Shown here one piece after another: positions 6,700 through 15,146 of a stretch of DNA of 20,178 bases. The notes beneath the pieces are model-generated. The model did not search any database. It was not told where the DNA came from and saw only the letters and a list, made by a program, of their open reading frames with translations. Origin of the DNA: a bacterium SM23_31. Its GTDB lineage: Bacteria > SM23-31. The stretch lies in the NCBI GenBank assembly GCA_001304035.1, contig LJUD01000040.1, positions 1 to 20,178 of the forward strand, read 5' to 3'. Position 1 is the stretch's first letter; every line of letters begins with the position of its first letter. Made by a program: the position numbers and the translations under genes.

Positions 6700-8247
6700 T
6701 TAGTAAGTCTGCAGATACTGTTTAAATTTTTCTTTTAAGCTTACATTGTTTTCCCAGTCCCAGTAGGTTTTCTGCTGAAAATCTACCCAGCTTGACTGGT
6801 AGCTGATAAATGCACTTAAAAACAGATTCTGTGCATTACGGTACTCGTCACACGCCCGCGACAGCTCCTGGGCGGAAATTTCATTATTTCGGAATCTTTC
6901 AAGACACTGCTCGTAAAATTCTTTTGCACGTTCTATATTTTCCCTCTGCCGGATTGCCCTTTGCTGGGATGACACGAGTGTGCGGTACGCAGACCTGATT
7001 TCGTTTTCTCGCGAGAGCCTGTCATTCTCGTATCTTTGCAGTGAACTTTCATAGTTTAATTTCGATACTTCGACGTCATATCCATTCTTACCATTATCCC
7101 ACAGCGGTAAAGTAACGGACAATTGTAAGCTCCGCGTTACATTGTAATCATTAAATATATTATATTTCCAGAGAAAATCATTAAATCTTTCTCCGCCTAT
7201 TGAGCTGTTCTCAAAACCGTAAGTTGCAATCAGGTCGGCTTTGAATTCTCTGCGCGCATCGGTTTGTTCAATTTGATCTTTGCTAAACTCTAATCCGATT
7301 TCAGATGTACGAAGGGAGGGTCTGTCTTTCAAACCTATTTCGACAGCTTTATCGATGTCGATTTCATATTCCTTTATTTCAAGGTCGGCGATTAATTCAA
7401 CGGGCTGGTCGAAGCTTAAGCCAAACTTTTGCTTGAATTCCAATTCCTTCTTATATAGTTCAACGTCTTTACTTAACAGGCGGTTCTTGCTCAACAGATA
7501 ATCGATCTCGAGTTGTATCACTTCGGCAGAATCGGCACGCCCTTCGGAGAATTGCTGATGCGCTTCCTCATAGGCAGATTCGCTGATTTCCACTATTAAA
7601 GACTCTATTTTATATTCCTCTGTCAATTGGTATAATTCATGAAACAATCTGCTGAGGGAGCCGTAATGTGTTAATAAACCTGAAATACTGGTTAACTCCG
7701 TGCGCTCGAAACTCAGTTCATTTCTCCATAGGTCTTTCTGTAATTTGTTCCGTGTAAAAAGCGGCTGCGTAAATCTCAAAAAAAGTCTGTTTTTGTATGT
7801 GCGGTCTTTCCCTTTTTGAGATAAAGACACTAAATTTGTATTGAAAGAAAAAGTCCCGTTAGTAGGGTAATTCAGGATTGGAACGATGGTCGGTTGAGAT
7901 ACATTCCAGGTTGCCGTAAGCGTCGTTCTTTCCGATTCAAATGTCTTATATTTTTCCTCACTTGAATCATACTCTCTTGTGATTGTCTGTGTAAAATTGG
8001 GTAGTTGAACGTTAAGATTAGAGTAAGATTTTAGCTCTGCACGCCCGGCTCTGTTATTCAATGCGTTTCTCTGGTAATCCCTGCGCCGTTTGTATATATC
8101 GTAACTGCGGTCGAATGCAATGTCTACCGCTTCTTTGAACGTAAGCCTGAGCTTCTGCTGCGCATGTGTCCGGGGAGCAAAAAGCGCTGCCATTATCCCG
8201 CACAACAAGATTAAAACAGCTTTCTGTAAAAAATGTTTACACTTCAT
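6700..8247 (-). CDS. TolC-family outer-membrane channel protein, paralogue A (third in cluster)
   Basis: This 515-residue protein belongs to the TolC family, whose trimers form an outer-membrane barrel plus a long alpha-helical tunnel used by efflux pumps and type I secretion. A signal peptide spans about 1-29 (ending PRTHAQQ). LTFKEAVDIAFDRSYDI then opens the first helical repeat, and strand-forming segments such as NRLFLRFTQPLF lie near 150-165. A long coiled coil covers 175-280, and the second repeat begins around RPSLRTSEIGLEF and SLQLSVTLPLWDNGKNG. Near the end it has the marks NNEISAQELSRACDEY and YWDWENNVSL, which are shared with the two upstream paralogues. It is longer than E. coli TolC. 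It starts 19 bases after paralogue B, with a weak upstream GGGAT. No adaptor or pump gene is visible in the window. Confidence 0.88.
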   Translation of the reverse strand: MKCKHFLQKAVLILLCGIMAALFAPRTHAQQKLRLTFKEAVDIAFDRSYDIYKRRRDYQRNALNNRAGRAELKSYSNLNVQLPNFTQTITREYDSSEEKYKTFESERTTLTATWNVSQPTIVPILNYPTNGTFSFNTNLVSLSQKGKDRTYKNRLFLRFTQPLFTRNKLQKDLWRNELSFERTELTSISGLLTHYGSLSRLFHELYQLTEEYKIESLIVEISESAYEEAHQQFSEGRADSAEVIQLEIDYLLSKNRLLSKDVELYKKELEFKQKFGLSFDQPVELIADLEIKEYEIDIDKAVEIGLKDRPSLRTSEIGLEFSKDQIEQTDARREFKADLIATYGFENSSIGGERFNDFLWKYNIFNDYNVTRSLQLSVTLPLWDNGKNGYDVEVSKLNYESSLQRYENDRLSRENEIRSAYRTLVSSQQRAIRQRENIERAKEFYEQCLERFRNNEISAQELSRACDEYRNAQNLFLSAFISYQSSWVDFQQKTYWDWENNVSLKEKFKQYLQTY

Positions 8248-8266
8248 ATTTATCTATCCCGTATAT

Positions 8267-9820
8267 CTAATTATTGTTATTTATTGAGTTTCCCCCGGAG
8301 AGCATAGTTTTGTACATTTCATCATCGGTAATACTTATTTCATTCTGAAAATCCCACATGGTCTGGCGGGTCAGATTCACAACCGCACTCCGGTATTCTA
8401 CGTATGCATTTAGATAACTATCCAAACTGGAAATATAAGCGTTTTTTGCCAGCCGCAAGTCCTGGGCGCTGATTTGGCCTTCGTTGAATTGGGTAACGGA
8501 CATATCATATACTGTTCTGGCATTAGACCGGGCATCCTTGGTGACTACCAGACGCTCTTTTGTTTCCTCCAATGTGTAGTATGCATCGGTTATTTCTTTT
8601 TCAATATTCCTTGCAGTATTGATCTGAGAGTTTTTCAATCTTTCAAAAGAAATATATTCTTCTTCTAACCGTGCGGCATTTCTTCCCCAGTCTAATACCG
8701 GCATTTTAAGCGTTAATACGATGCTTCTGGTTCTGTCGTAACTTTGTAAGATATTCCGCAGCGGATCAAAATAATATGAGCTTCCTTGGAATGGATTCTG
8801 TCCGTTGTAAAACAATTCTCCGTCTACACTGTTATCAAAACCAAAGGTTATTTTAATTTCTCCTTTTATTCTGCCGTCACTTTTAACATTTTCAATAGAC
8901 ATCTCCTGGCTTCTGACTTGAAAGGCAAATGTGCGCATTTCCGTTCTGTTTTCCAGACCGCGGTTTTTTGCCTCTTCGAGCGTAATGCTGAGAGGGACAA
9001 TGTCAAGTTCTGCAATAGCCCTGACGCCTAATGCCTGGTCTAAACCGATATTCTGTTTGAAAGTCGCTTCCCGGTTTTGCCGGTCTGCACGAAGTCTAAG
9101 CAGGTCGCTCCCGAGGTTTTCAAGGTCAACCTGAAGCTGAAGAAGCTCAGTATCATCTAATCTGCCCGTTCTGTTGCGTTCTTCCGCCCGGGTATATATA
9201 TCACTGTATTGCTTGAAGATTTCTTCTTTAAGGTCTATTTGGTTTTGAAAGCGGAAAAGGTCGTAAAAGATATTCGATTGAGACGAAATTGTGGTTAGTC
9301 TGCGCGTCGCATGAGTGAACTGTGTGTTAGTAAGACTCATACGTGCCCGTTCAATAGCATTTCGCTGTTCGTTTGGCTGCAGTATGGGTTGTTCAAACGC
9401 CAGATAGAGCCGTCCGACATATTTCTTCGACTTACCATATTGGTTTAAGTGGTATAGGTTTGCATTTAGTGAGAAGTTGCCGCCTGTAATCAGCGGCTGA
9501 TTTATTCGCATAGTTGCCTGGAATCTCAACCGCTGCGAGTCGACGAACCGGTAAGAATCTGTACTAAAGCTGTACTGCTCTGTAATGGATTGGTCAAACG
9601 AAGGAAGCAGGAAACTCATGCTCGCATTTGATTTTAACGAAGCCTCTGAAGACAAAAGTCCTAAATAATCACTTTGGAAACTGGTTTCCTGCGATTGAAA
9701 CGCATACGCCTGCCGCATAGCTATCTCTAAGCTTTGATCGAATGTAAGTTCCATTACCTGCTGGGCGTAGGTGTTTGTGCTTAGCGCTAACCAAATTATT
9801 AATAGTGTTCGTAGTTTCAT
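8267..9820 (-). CDS. TolC-family outer-membrane channel protein, paralogue B (second in cluster)
   Basis: This 517-residue TolC-family protein has a signal peptide (about 1-19, ending NTYAQ), then LTFDQSLEIAMRQAYAFQ and a strand-like RLYLAFEQPILQPNEQR. A long helical region includes TGRLDDTELLQLQVDLENL, and the second repeat runs through IVLTLKMPVLDWGRNAARL and GQISAQDLRLAKNAY. It ends with RQTMWDFQNEISI, which matches the end of both neighbours. An Asn-rich tail closes the protein. It begins 9 bases after the stop of paralogue C, and no good ribosome binding site precedes its ATG. Translation may therefore depend on ribosomes finishing the upstream gene. That matters because the upstream copy contains a premature stop. 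Confidence 0.88.
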   Translation of the reverse strand: MKLRTLLIIWLALSTNTYAQQVMELTFDQSLEIAMRQAYAFQSQETSFQSDYLGLLSSEASLKSNASMSFLLPSFDQSITEQYSFSTDSYRFVDSQRLRFQATMRINQPLITGGNFSLNANLYHLNQYGKSKKYVGRLYLAFEQPILQPNEQRNAIERARMSLTNTQFTHATRRLTTISSQSNIFYDLFRFQNQIDLKEEIFKQYSDIYTRAEERNRTGRLDDTELLQLQVDLENLGSDLLRLRADRQNREATFKQNIGLDQALGVRAIAELDIVPLSITLEEAKNRGLENRTEMRTFAFQVRSQEMSIENVKSDGRIKGEIKITFGFDNSVDGELFYNGQNPFQGSSYYFDPLRNILQSYDRTRSIVLTLKMPVLDWGRNAARLEEEYISFERLKNSQINTARNIEKEITDAYYTLEETKERLVVTKDARSNARTVYDMSVTQFNEGQISAQDLRLAKNAYISSLDSYLNAYVEYRSAVVNLTRQTMWDFQNEISITDDEMYKTMLSGGNSINNNN

Positions 9821-9829
9821 AGGCTTATT

Positions 9830-11500
9830 CTATCTGTTGTTATATACGATTACATTGTCGATTATTTTTTCGATTTCTTCACGAATACTTATGTTTTTTT
9901 CAAAATCCCACTGCGTTTGATTTGCCAGTTGAATCAGTGCATTTTTATAACTAACGACCAATTGCAAATACTGAATTTGTGCTGTATAATTTGTAGTAAC
10001 TGCAAGGATGAGGTCTTCCGCTGACAACGTCCCGTTAATGAATTTCTCACGGGCAATTTTCATGTTTCGTTCTGCAAGCTCTTTTGCCCTGTTGATTAAG
10101 TCGATCCTTTCCTGCACGTTTCTGATATTATAAATATGACCGATAATCAGGCGTTTTGTATCGGTTATGTCATTCTCTAACTGCCGCCTCTGCGTTTCAA
10201 GGTTAATTTTTGCAGATTAGACGCGCATATCATTCCGTCCCCAATCCCAAACAGGAGTTTTCAGCTCTAAATTTAAACCTCTGTCTTGCGCGAAATCATG
10301 ATAATACATGCGTAAGACAGGATTAGTATTATTCAAACCGAAGGTACCTTTAAAATCACCCGTCATTTTGCCGCCGACCTCGGTATCTTCAATTCGCATG
10401 CTGTCTTCTATAATACTAATCCTAAAATTCCGGATACCTCTATTATTGTTTATTCCTTCATCGAGCGCTTTCTGTTCATCTATTTCAATAGGTATATACT
10501 CAAGTTCGTCAATTACCTTGATCTTTTCATTTGGGTCTAAAGTTAAAAATTGAATTAAGGCGCGTTCCGAGGCGTCGCGTTTGGTCGATGATGTTAGCAG
10601 CCGGGTACTACTGTTTGAAAATTGAACATTTGTTTGTAAGTATTCTCTTTCGGACAGTTCACCGGCATCAAAGCGTATCTTTGCCTGATTAAGTAAATCT
10701 TCCCAGATATCATAAAACCGGGTATTAAATTCAAGCAGCTTTGAATTTTCATAGAACTGGTAATAATGCTGGGATAAACTGCCGGCTCGGAAGCTTCCGC
10801 CTCTAACGAAGAAACTTGTAAATCCGCCGCCTCTGCCGCCGCCACCACCGCCGCCGCCACCGCGGTCACCGCCGCCGCCGCGGTCGTAATCATCATAGGA
10901 AATTGATTCAAGCGCCTCTGCAAGTGCCTCTGCCGACGCCTGGGTGTAAGTAGCACCGTAAATTAAACTTATACGTTGGTTTATATAGGAAATTTTTGAC
11001 TTCTCGAGATTGAGTTCTGCCCTGTAAATATCTTTTAGTAATTTATTCGGTCTGAAAAGAGGCTGTTCTAACTCCATGTATATTTTGGTTGTGTAATCCG
11101 GAATGTCACCTGCCTGAGCGAAACGGTTTAATTTGATGTTCCCCGATATATTGCCGTTCGTCCGCAGGGGCTGTCCAATGATTAACCTCGTGTCATACGC
11201 AGTTGTTTTATCCATGTATACGTCAAATAACTGTGTATCTTCATTAAATTTCTCCTCACGTTCCTGCTTCAGTTCGGGAGTGGTCATTTCCAAATCTACA
11301 TAGGATCTGAGCCCTGCAAGTGAAGCGATGTGACCTAAGTGTTTCTCCCGAAGATCGAGCTCCAAATCCTGTATCGAAAAGCTGTTTTTAATAGTAATCT
11401 CTGCTGCTTCTTCAAATGTTAGTGTCCGTGCCGCTTGAGCAGCCAATAACGATGGAAATAATAGTAAAATTATAAATAAAAAACACCAAATCTTCCGCAT
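9830..11500 (-). pseudogene. TolC-family protein, paralogue C (first in cluster), interrupted by an in-frame stop
   Basis: This would be a 556-codon TolC-family gene but it is split by a single TAA at 10217-10219. The first part encodes 427 residues with a signal peptide (about 1-21), LTFEEAAEITIKNSFSIQ, YMELEQPLFRPNKLLKDIY, a glycine-rich insert at about 208-226, and LKTPVWDWGRNDMRV just before the stop. The next 128 codons continue in the same frame with SAKINLETQRRQLENDI, then FINGTLSAEDLILAVTTNY and TQWDFEKNISI, exactly the C-terminal helices seen in the other two paralogues. In paralogue B the residue at the stop is Glu (RLEEEY), so a GAA-to-TAA change would explain it. AGGAG at 11506-11510 gives a strong start. 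The truncated product lacks the last helices and is probably non-functional. A sequencing error or readthrough remains possible. Confidence 0.85.
10823..10879 (-). repeat. GC-rich microsatellite encoding a polyglycine insert
   Basis: This tract of GGC/GGT-type codons encodes residues about 208-226 of paralogue C, almost all Gly with a few Arg and one Asp. It is very GC-rich inside an AT-rich gene, and neither neighbouring paralogue has it. Such tracts can change length by replication slippage; all codons here keep the frame. Confidence 0.85.
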
Positions 11501-12070
11501 ACATACTCCTTAATATTATTGAATAATTGTTATCTTTTTATGCATTTTCTGTGTATTAACATTATATAACCGGTAATGACATAAATCGAATATTTAATAC
11601 ATATTTAAACTACCATTCCATGCAAATAATTAATCCGGATTACCTTATTAATTACAAGCTAAGTAAAATTAAATTCAATAGTATAGTATTTTTTAAATAT
11701 GAAAACAACGATTATCATCTCTTTGTTTCAATTAATTTTGTTAATCATAGTTAAATTATGAAATTCCGTTAGGCAATGCTTTGCAAACAATGTGCCATTT
11801 TATATATTTATCGGTATTTTCCGGAAGTGCATAAGACTTCTATGAAAAATTATTACTATAATTGTGTAAAATTGCCCAGAATTTTCAATATTAGCCTGCA
11901 TTTATAATTAGACCTGCAGGGAAAATTCTGCTTTGTTAAAAATTTTTGCGAATTCAATATTTTACTTGAGAAATAATTCAGGAAGTTCTACATTCTTAAA
12001 AACAAGAAAAGGATTTATAAATAACTCAAATAGTATAAGCAGGTTTTCATCCGCGCAGGGAGTAAAATCA
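11501..12070. other. AT-rich divergent intergenic region between the tolC-like cluster and the permease
   Basis: These 570 bases hold the upstream regions of both transcription units. A TATAAT occurs on the minus strand (complement of 11561-11566), about 60 bases before paralogue C, and another on the + strand at 11903-11908. Neither has a good -35 hexamer at the usual spacing. An in-frame TTG at 11933 could extend the permease by 46 residues, but that extension looks non-conserved. No other gene or RNA was recognised. Confidence 0.5.
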
Positions 12071-13459
12071 ATGGATAATATTGACCCGGCAGAAAAAAGA
12101 AGTACAGGTTTGATCAGACAGCTTGGACTATTCGATTCTACAATGATGATGGTAGGAATAGTTATCGGTTCCGGTATTTTTACTACAACCGGCATTATGG
12201 CGCAGTCTCTCCCCTCAGCCGGGCTGATCCTGCTGGCATGGGCAGTTGGAGGACTGCTTACCCTTGCCGGTGCGCTGACGTATGCAGAGCTGGGCGCAGC
12301 CATGCCCCAGGCAGGAGGGCAATACGTCTATCTAAGGGAAGCATACGGGACGCTTTACGGATTTCTCTTCGGCTGGATACTGTTCCTGGTTACCATGTGC
12401 GGCTCTATCGCCGCACTGGGTGTAGCCTTCGCTGAATATTTCGGATATTTCTTTCCCTCTTTATCTACCGAAAAATTTATCTTCTCTATAGCAATAAGCG
12501 AGAATTACACCTATTCCCTGTCGGCGGGACAGGTGGTCGCTCTTGTCGTTATTATAGTTCTGTCGGCATTCAACTATATCGGTGTGATTTTCGGCAAAAT
12601 TATCCAGAATATCGTTACCGTGATAAAGATCGGAACGTTACTGGTATTCGCCGCTGTAGGCTTTGCCATCGGAAACGGAACTCCCATCGATTTTTCACTC
12701 GCTCCCGGCGTTTCTGCACTGAGCTTCGGACGGCTATTTATCGGGTTTGGAGTTGCGCTCATTGCTATTACATGGGCGTTTGACGGATGGAACAATATAA
12801 GTTACGCTGCCGGGGAGATAAAAAATCCCAAACGCAATCTCCCCTTTGCGCTGGTTTTCGGAACGGTTCTCATAACCGTGCTTTATATCCTCGTGAATTA
12901 TGTGTACCTCGCCGCCCTTCCCATAAGTGAAATGGCGGGAGTGGTCAGGATTGCAGAAAAAGCTACAACCACGCTCTACGGGAGCGCTGCAGCGGGTCTC
13001 ATATCAGCCGCCGTGCTTGTTTCCGTGTTCGGAGCGCTGAACGGGGCAATATTTGTCGGCCCACGCGTCTATTATGCCATGGCGGTGGACAGGCTCTTTG
13101 TGCACCCGCGATACAAAACACCGGCATTCGCCATTCTCATCCAGGCTGTATGGTCGTGTATTCTTACCGTTACCGGCACGTTTGAACAGCTTTTTACATA
13201 CGTGGTGTTCATTACTGTTTTATTCTATATATTAACTGTCTCCTCGGTTTATACGCTCAGGAAAAAATTTCCCGACCCCCCGCGCCCGTACAAAACCTGG
13301 GGATACCCGGTAGTGCCGGCTGTCTTCATCATTGCATACTCAGGCATACTCCTAAACACACTGCTCGAAAAGCCGGTCGAATCCCTTGCCGGTCTCGGAT
13401 TCACCATCATCGGCATTCCGGTGTATTATTTGTGGAGAAAAAATAGCGGTAAATCATAA
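12071..13459 (+). CDS. APC-superfamily amino-acid permease
   Basis: This 462-residue inner-membrane transporter of the amino acid-polyamine-organocation family, in the style of basic amino acid or LAT-type permeases, has about 12 hydrophobic segments. TM1 contains the unwound substrate-binding stretch GIVIGSGIF (29-37), followed by LTYAELGAAMPQAGGQYVYL, which is typical between TM2 and TM3. FDGWNNISYAAGEIKNPKRN lies near 235-254 around TM6, and RKKFPDPPRPYKTWGYP precedes the last pair of helices. The start is ATG 12071 because AGGGAG (12057-12062) sits eight bases before it and TM1 then begins at the usual distance. The gene is convergent with the guanidino-enzyme gene downstream and is transcribed alone. 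The substrate is not determined; the neighbour makes a guanidino or basic amino acid a reasonable guess. Confidence 0.92.
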   Translation: MDNIDPAEKRSTGLIRQLGLFDSTMMMVGIVIGSGIFTTTGIMAQSLPSAGLILLAWAVGGLLTLAGALTYAELGAAMPQAGGQYVYLREAYGTLYGFLFGWILFLVTMCGSIAALGVAFAEYFGYFFPSLSTEKFIFSIAISENYTYSLSAGQVVALVVIIVLSAFNYIGVIFGKIIQNIVTVIKIGTLLVFAAVGFAIGNGTPIDFSLAPGVSALSFGRLFIGFGVALIAITWAFDGWNNISYAAGEIKNPKRNLPFALVFGTVLITVLYILVNYVYLAALPISEMAGVVRIAEKATTTLYGSAAAGLISAAVLVSVFGALNGAIFVGPRVYYAMAVDRLFVHPRYKTPAFAILIQAVWSCILTVTGTFEQLFTYVVFITVLFYILTVSSVYTLRKKFPDPPRPYKTWGYPVVPAVFIIAYSGILLNTLLEKPVESLAGLGFTIIGIPVYYLWRKNSGKS

Positions 13460-13635
13460 ATTTCCCTTATATTGATGCCATTACCTATAATTTCAATTAT
13501 CCCATTTATATAATCCGGCGTAAAAACAAAGACATACAATTGAATATTCGGAAAAAGGTTTAGCACAACCGGTAGTTCTTTTTGAACAGTATTTATAAAT
13601 CCGATTAATCTTTCGTCAAACTTCGGTAATGCCAT
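13426..13635 (-). CDS. Possible small protein, 69 residues, function unknown
   Basis: This short open frame lies between the guanidino-enzyme gene and the permease, overlapping the permease's 3' end by 34 bases in the opposite direction. In its favour, GAGGGA sits six bases before the ATG (13642-13647 on the complementary strand), and the product has a protein-like pattern: a helix FDERLIGFINTVQKEL, then strand-like QLYVFVFTPDY, then NGIIEIIGNGINIREI. It starts 67 bases after the stop of the upstream minus-strand gene, so it could be co-transcribed with it. Against it, there is no recognised family, it is small, and its 3' end overlaps a conserved gene. It could also be a remnant of a larger gene. 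Confidence 0.38.
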   Translation of the reverse strand: MALPKFDERLIGFINTVQKELPVVLNLFPNIQLYVFVFTPDYINGIIEIIGNGINIREIYDLPLFFLHK

Positions 13636-13702
13636 TTCCGTTCCCTCGGGAATGACGTAATTTAAACTGCATAAATTTAACCGGAAGATAATATCTAAGA
13701 AT

Positions 13703-14650
13703 TCATGCCAGCTTGCCCACCGGGTCGCGTTTGAGTGCGGCGGTCATACAGTGGATCGAGCCCCAGCCTTTCAGAATCTCTGACATATCTAACTCGGTAA
13801 CCTGAATACTATGGTCTTCGAGGAATTTTTTTGTTGCGGGATTTCCGGATGCCATTACAACGTGTCCCGGAGCCAAGGCCACGACATTGAGGGCAAGGTT
13901 TTGTGTTTCCTGCGGAGCCGGGGCTTCCAGAATCTTTATGCCCCGCTGCCTGAGAGCAGTCCAGATATTCCAAGGCAGGTGTGCCGGATCAATTATTGCG
14001 GTTTTCTTATCGACAAAACTTACAATACTGTCAATATGTGCATACCCGTAAGGGATTTGCAAGTACCATACGTGCTCTACGCCCATTTGCCGCAGTATTT
14101 CTTCCACCTGGCGGCAGCCTTCAATGTTGGCGCGGTTGCCGGTGCCGATGATAACCGTTTCTGAGTCAATCCAGAGACAGCACGCCGTTTCAAATACACC
14201 GGTACCCGATACAGTTCGTATAATTGGAACACCCAATGACGCCAACGCCTCCGCTGCGTACCGTTCTTCGCCGCGCCTGCATGCCATTGCCTGCCTGCCG
14301 ACGATTGCTCCCTCCGGCGTCATCAGAATATTATCACGCATAAAGAGTCCGTTTGGTTTGTCATCATGCATCCGTTCTACGTAATAGACGGTAACGCCGT
14401 GTGACCGGTAAAGACCGGCGAGGGCATCATGCCGCTCCCGTGCTTTTGACGGGTCCATAATTTCACGCCAGCGGTATTCTTCCGGATTTTTTATGTTTTC
14501 GATCTCATTTCCCGGTCGTCTTAAAAGTACGGCTCTAAGTGTTCCGACTTCCGAATCGCACCCCCAGTCCCCTCCCCAGCAGGTAGGCAGTTCGTCCCGC
14601 ATGGGAGTTTCGAGTGCGAGCCATTCATCGCGTGTTTCAATCGGTTCCAT
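13703..14650 (-). CDS. Guanidino-group-modifying enzyme (arginine deiminase / DDAH / amidinotransferase superfamily)
   Basis: This 315-residue enzyme has the pentein fold, whose members hydrolyse or transfer the guanidino or amidino group of arginine-like substrates through a covalent thiouronium on Cys. The expected catalytic set is visible: FMRDN (103-107) for substrate binding, Glu154 in GTGVFETAC, GTGNRAN (169-175), His205 with Asp207 in YAHIDSIV, and the nucleophile Cys301 in GSIHCMTAA near the C-terminus. The length fits DDAH or short arginine-dihydrolase-type enzymes rather than classical arginine deiminase (about 400 residues). AAAGGCGC precedes the ATG, and a TTGACA-type promoter lies upstream. 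The substrate cannot be settled from sequence; arginine, methylarginines or another guanidino compound are possible. The adjacent permease and the divergent GcvP-like genes suggest a role in amino-acid or amine metabolism. Confidence 0.85.
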   Translation of the reverse strand: MEPIETRDEWLALETPMRDELPTCWGGDWGCDSEVGTLRAVLLRRPGNEIENIKNPEEYRWREIMDPSKARERHDALAGLYRSHGVTVYYVERMHDDKPNGLFMRDNILMTPEGAIVGRQAMACRRGEERYAAEALASLGVPIIRTVSGTGVFETACCLWIDSETVIIGTGNRANIEGCRQVEEILRQMGVEHVWYLQIPYGYAHIDSIVSFVDKKTAIIDPAHLPWNIWTALRQRGIKILEAPAPQETQNLALNVVALAPGHVVMASGNPATKKFLEDHSIQVTELDMSEILKGWGSIHCMTAALKRDPVGKLA

Positions 14651-14706
14651 TTTGCGCCTTTCTTAATACGTAAAAATGCCTTATTTTGTTTAAAATGTGA
14701 CCTTGT

Positions 14707-14735
14707 CATATAAAAATATCAACTTTAATTGTCAA
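14707..14735 (-). promoter_or_regulatory. Candidate sigma-70 promoter for the guanidino-enzyme gene
   Basis: On the minus strand a perfect TTGACA (14735-14730) is followed after 17 bases by TATATG (14712-14707). The start codon is about 57 bases further on. Hexamer quality, spacing and position all fit, though AT-rich DNA makes chance matches common. Confidence 0.45.
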
Positions 14736-14841
14736 AATATAATATTCTCAGTTAATAAATGTAAGCAATAATTTAGGCTTTCTATTTTAATTTTCATTCA
14801 AAATCCTCTAACTTTAATAATAACAGCGTATTCATGCTCCA

Positions 14842-14864
14842 TCGAAACTTTGGACTTGTTTCGA
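14842..14864. repeat. Inverted repeat TCGAAAC / GTTTCGA in the divergent intergenic region
   Basis: TCGAAAC at 14842-14848 and GTTTCGA at 14858-14864 are perfect inverted copies separated by 9 bases. There is no T run, so it is not an obvious terminator. A regulator-binding site or an RNA hairpin are both possible. Confidence 0.4.
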
Positions 14865-14999
14865 AAAAATTCCCTTTTATAACGGGAGTCTGTCGACGGA
14901 GGCGTCTATAAAATATTATAATATCGGATTTAGCTTGGCTTGAATACGAGATACTGATTTCGGGATTTTAAGCCTCGAAGATAAATTAGCGAAATTTTA

Positions 15000-15028
15000 T
15001 TGACAAACATAGTTTTCTTGCCTAAATT
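15000..15028 (+). promoter_or_regulatory. Candidate sigma-70 promoter for the GcvP-like operon
   Basis: TTGACA (15000-15005), a 17-base spacer and TAAATT (15023-15028) form a plausible promoter about 185 bases before the first GcvP-like gene. It would leave a long leader that includes the palindrome at 15137-15146. Confidence 0.4.
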
Positions 15029-15136
15029 TTAAGTCCCTAAAAAAATCGTTTTAAAATAGTGAAAAAGTTTTTCGAGTTTTTGTAGCTTATTAGTCTGCAA
15101 TGATGTATATTGCAAGAGGAAATAGAACAAAATGGC

Positions 15137-15146
15137 GTTACGTAAC
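15137..15146. promoter_or_regulatory. Perfect palindrome GTTACGTAAC upstream of the GcvP-like genes
   Basis: This 10-bp perfect palindrome lies 68 bases before the GTG start and downstream of the candidate promoter. That is a position where a repressor site would be effective. Only its symmetry and position support the call. Confidence 0.25.

Noticed and set aside
10115..10117. GTG as an independent start for the 95-residue C-terminal piece of tolC paralogue C.
   Set aside because: No ribosome binding site is present, and homology extends upstream of this codon in the same frame up to the TAA. The piece is the tail of one broken gene.
10594..10956. 120-residue Ala-rich minus-strand frame across the glycine-rich tract.
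   Set aside because: It is a shadow frame of the tolC paralogue C, created by the GC-rich repeat.
11933..12070. 46-residue N-terminal extension of the permease from TTG at 11933.
   Set aside because: The extension is Ser/Asn-rich and unlike APC proteins, while ATG 12071 has AGGAG-like AGGGAG at the right distance and gives a normal N-terminus.
14834..14911. 25-residue open frame in the divergent intergenic region.
   Set aside because: It is very short, lacks a ribosome binding site and covers the inverted repeat; no support for coding.
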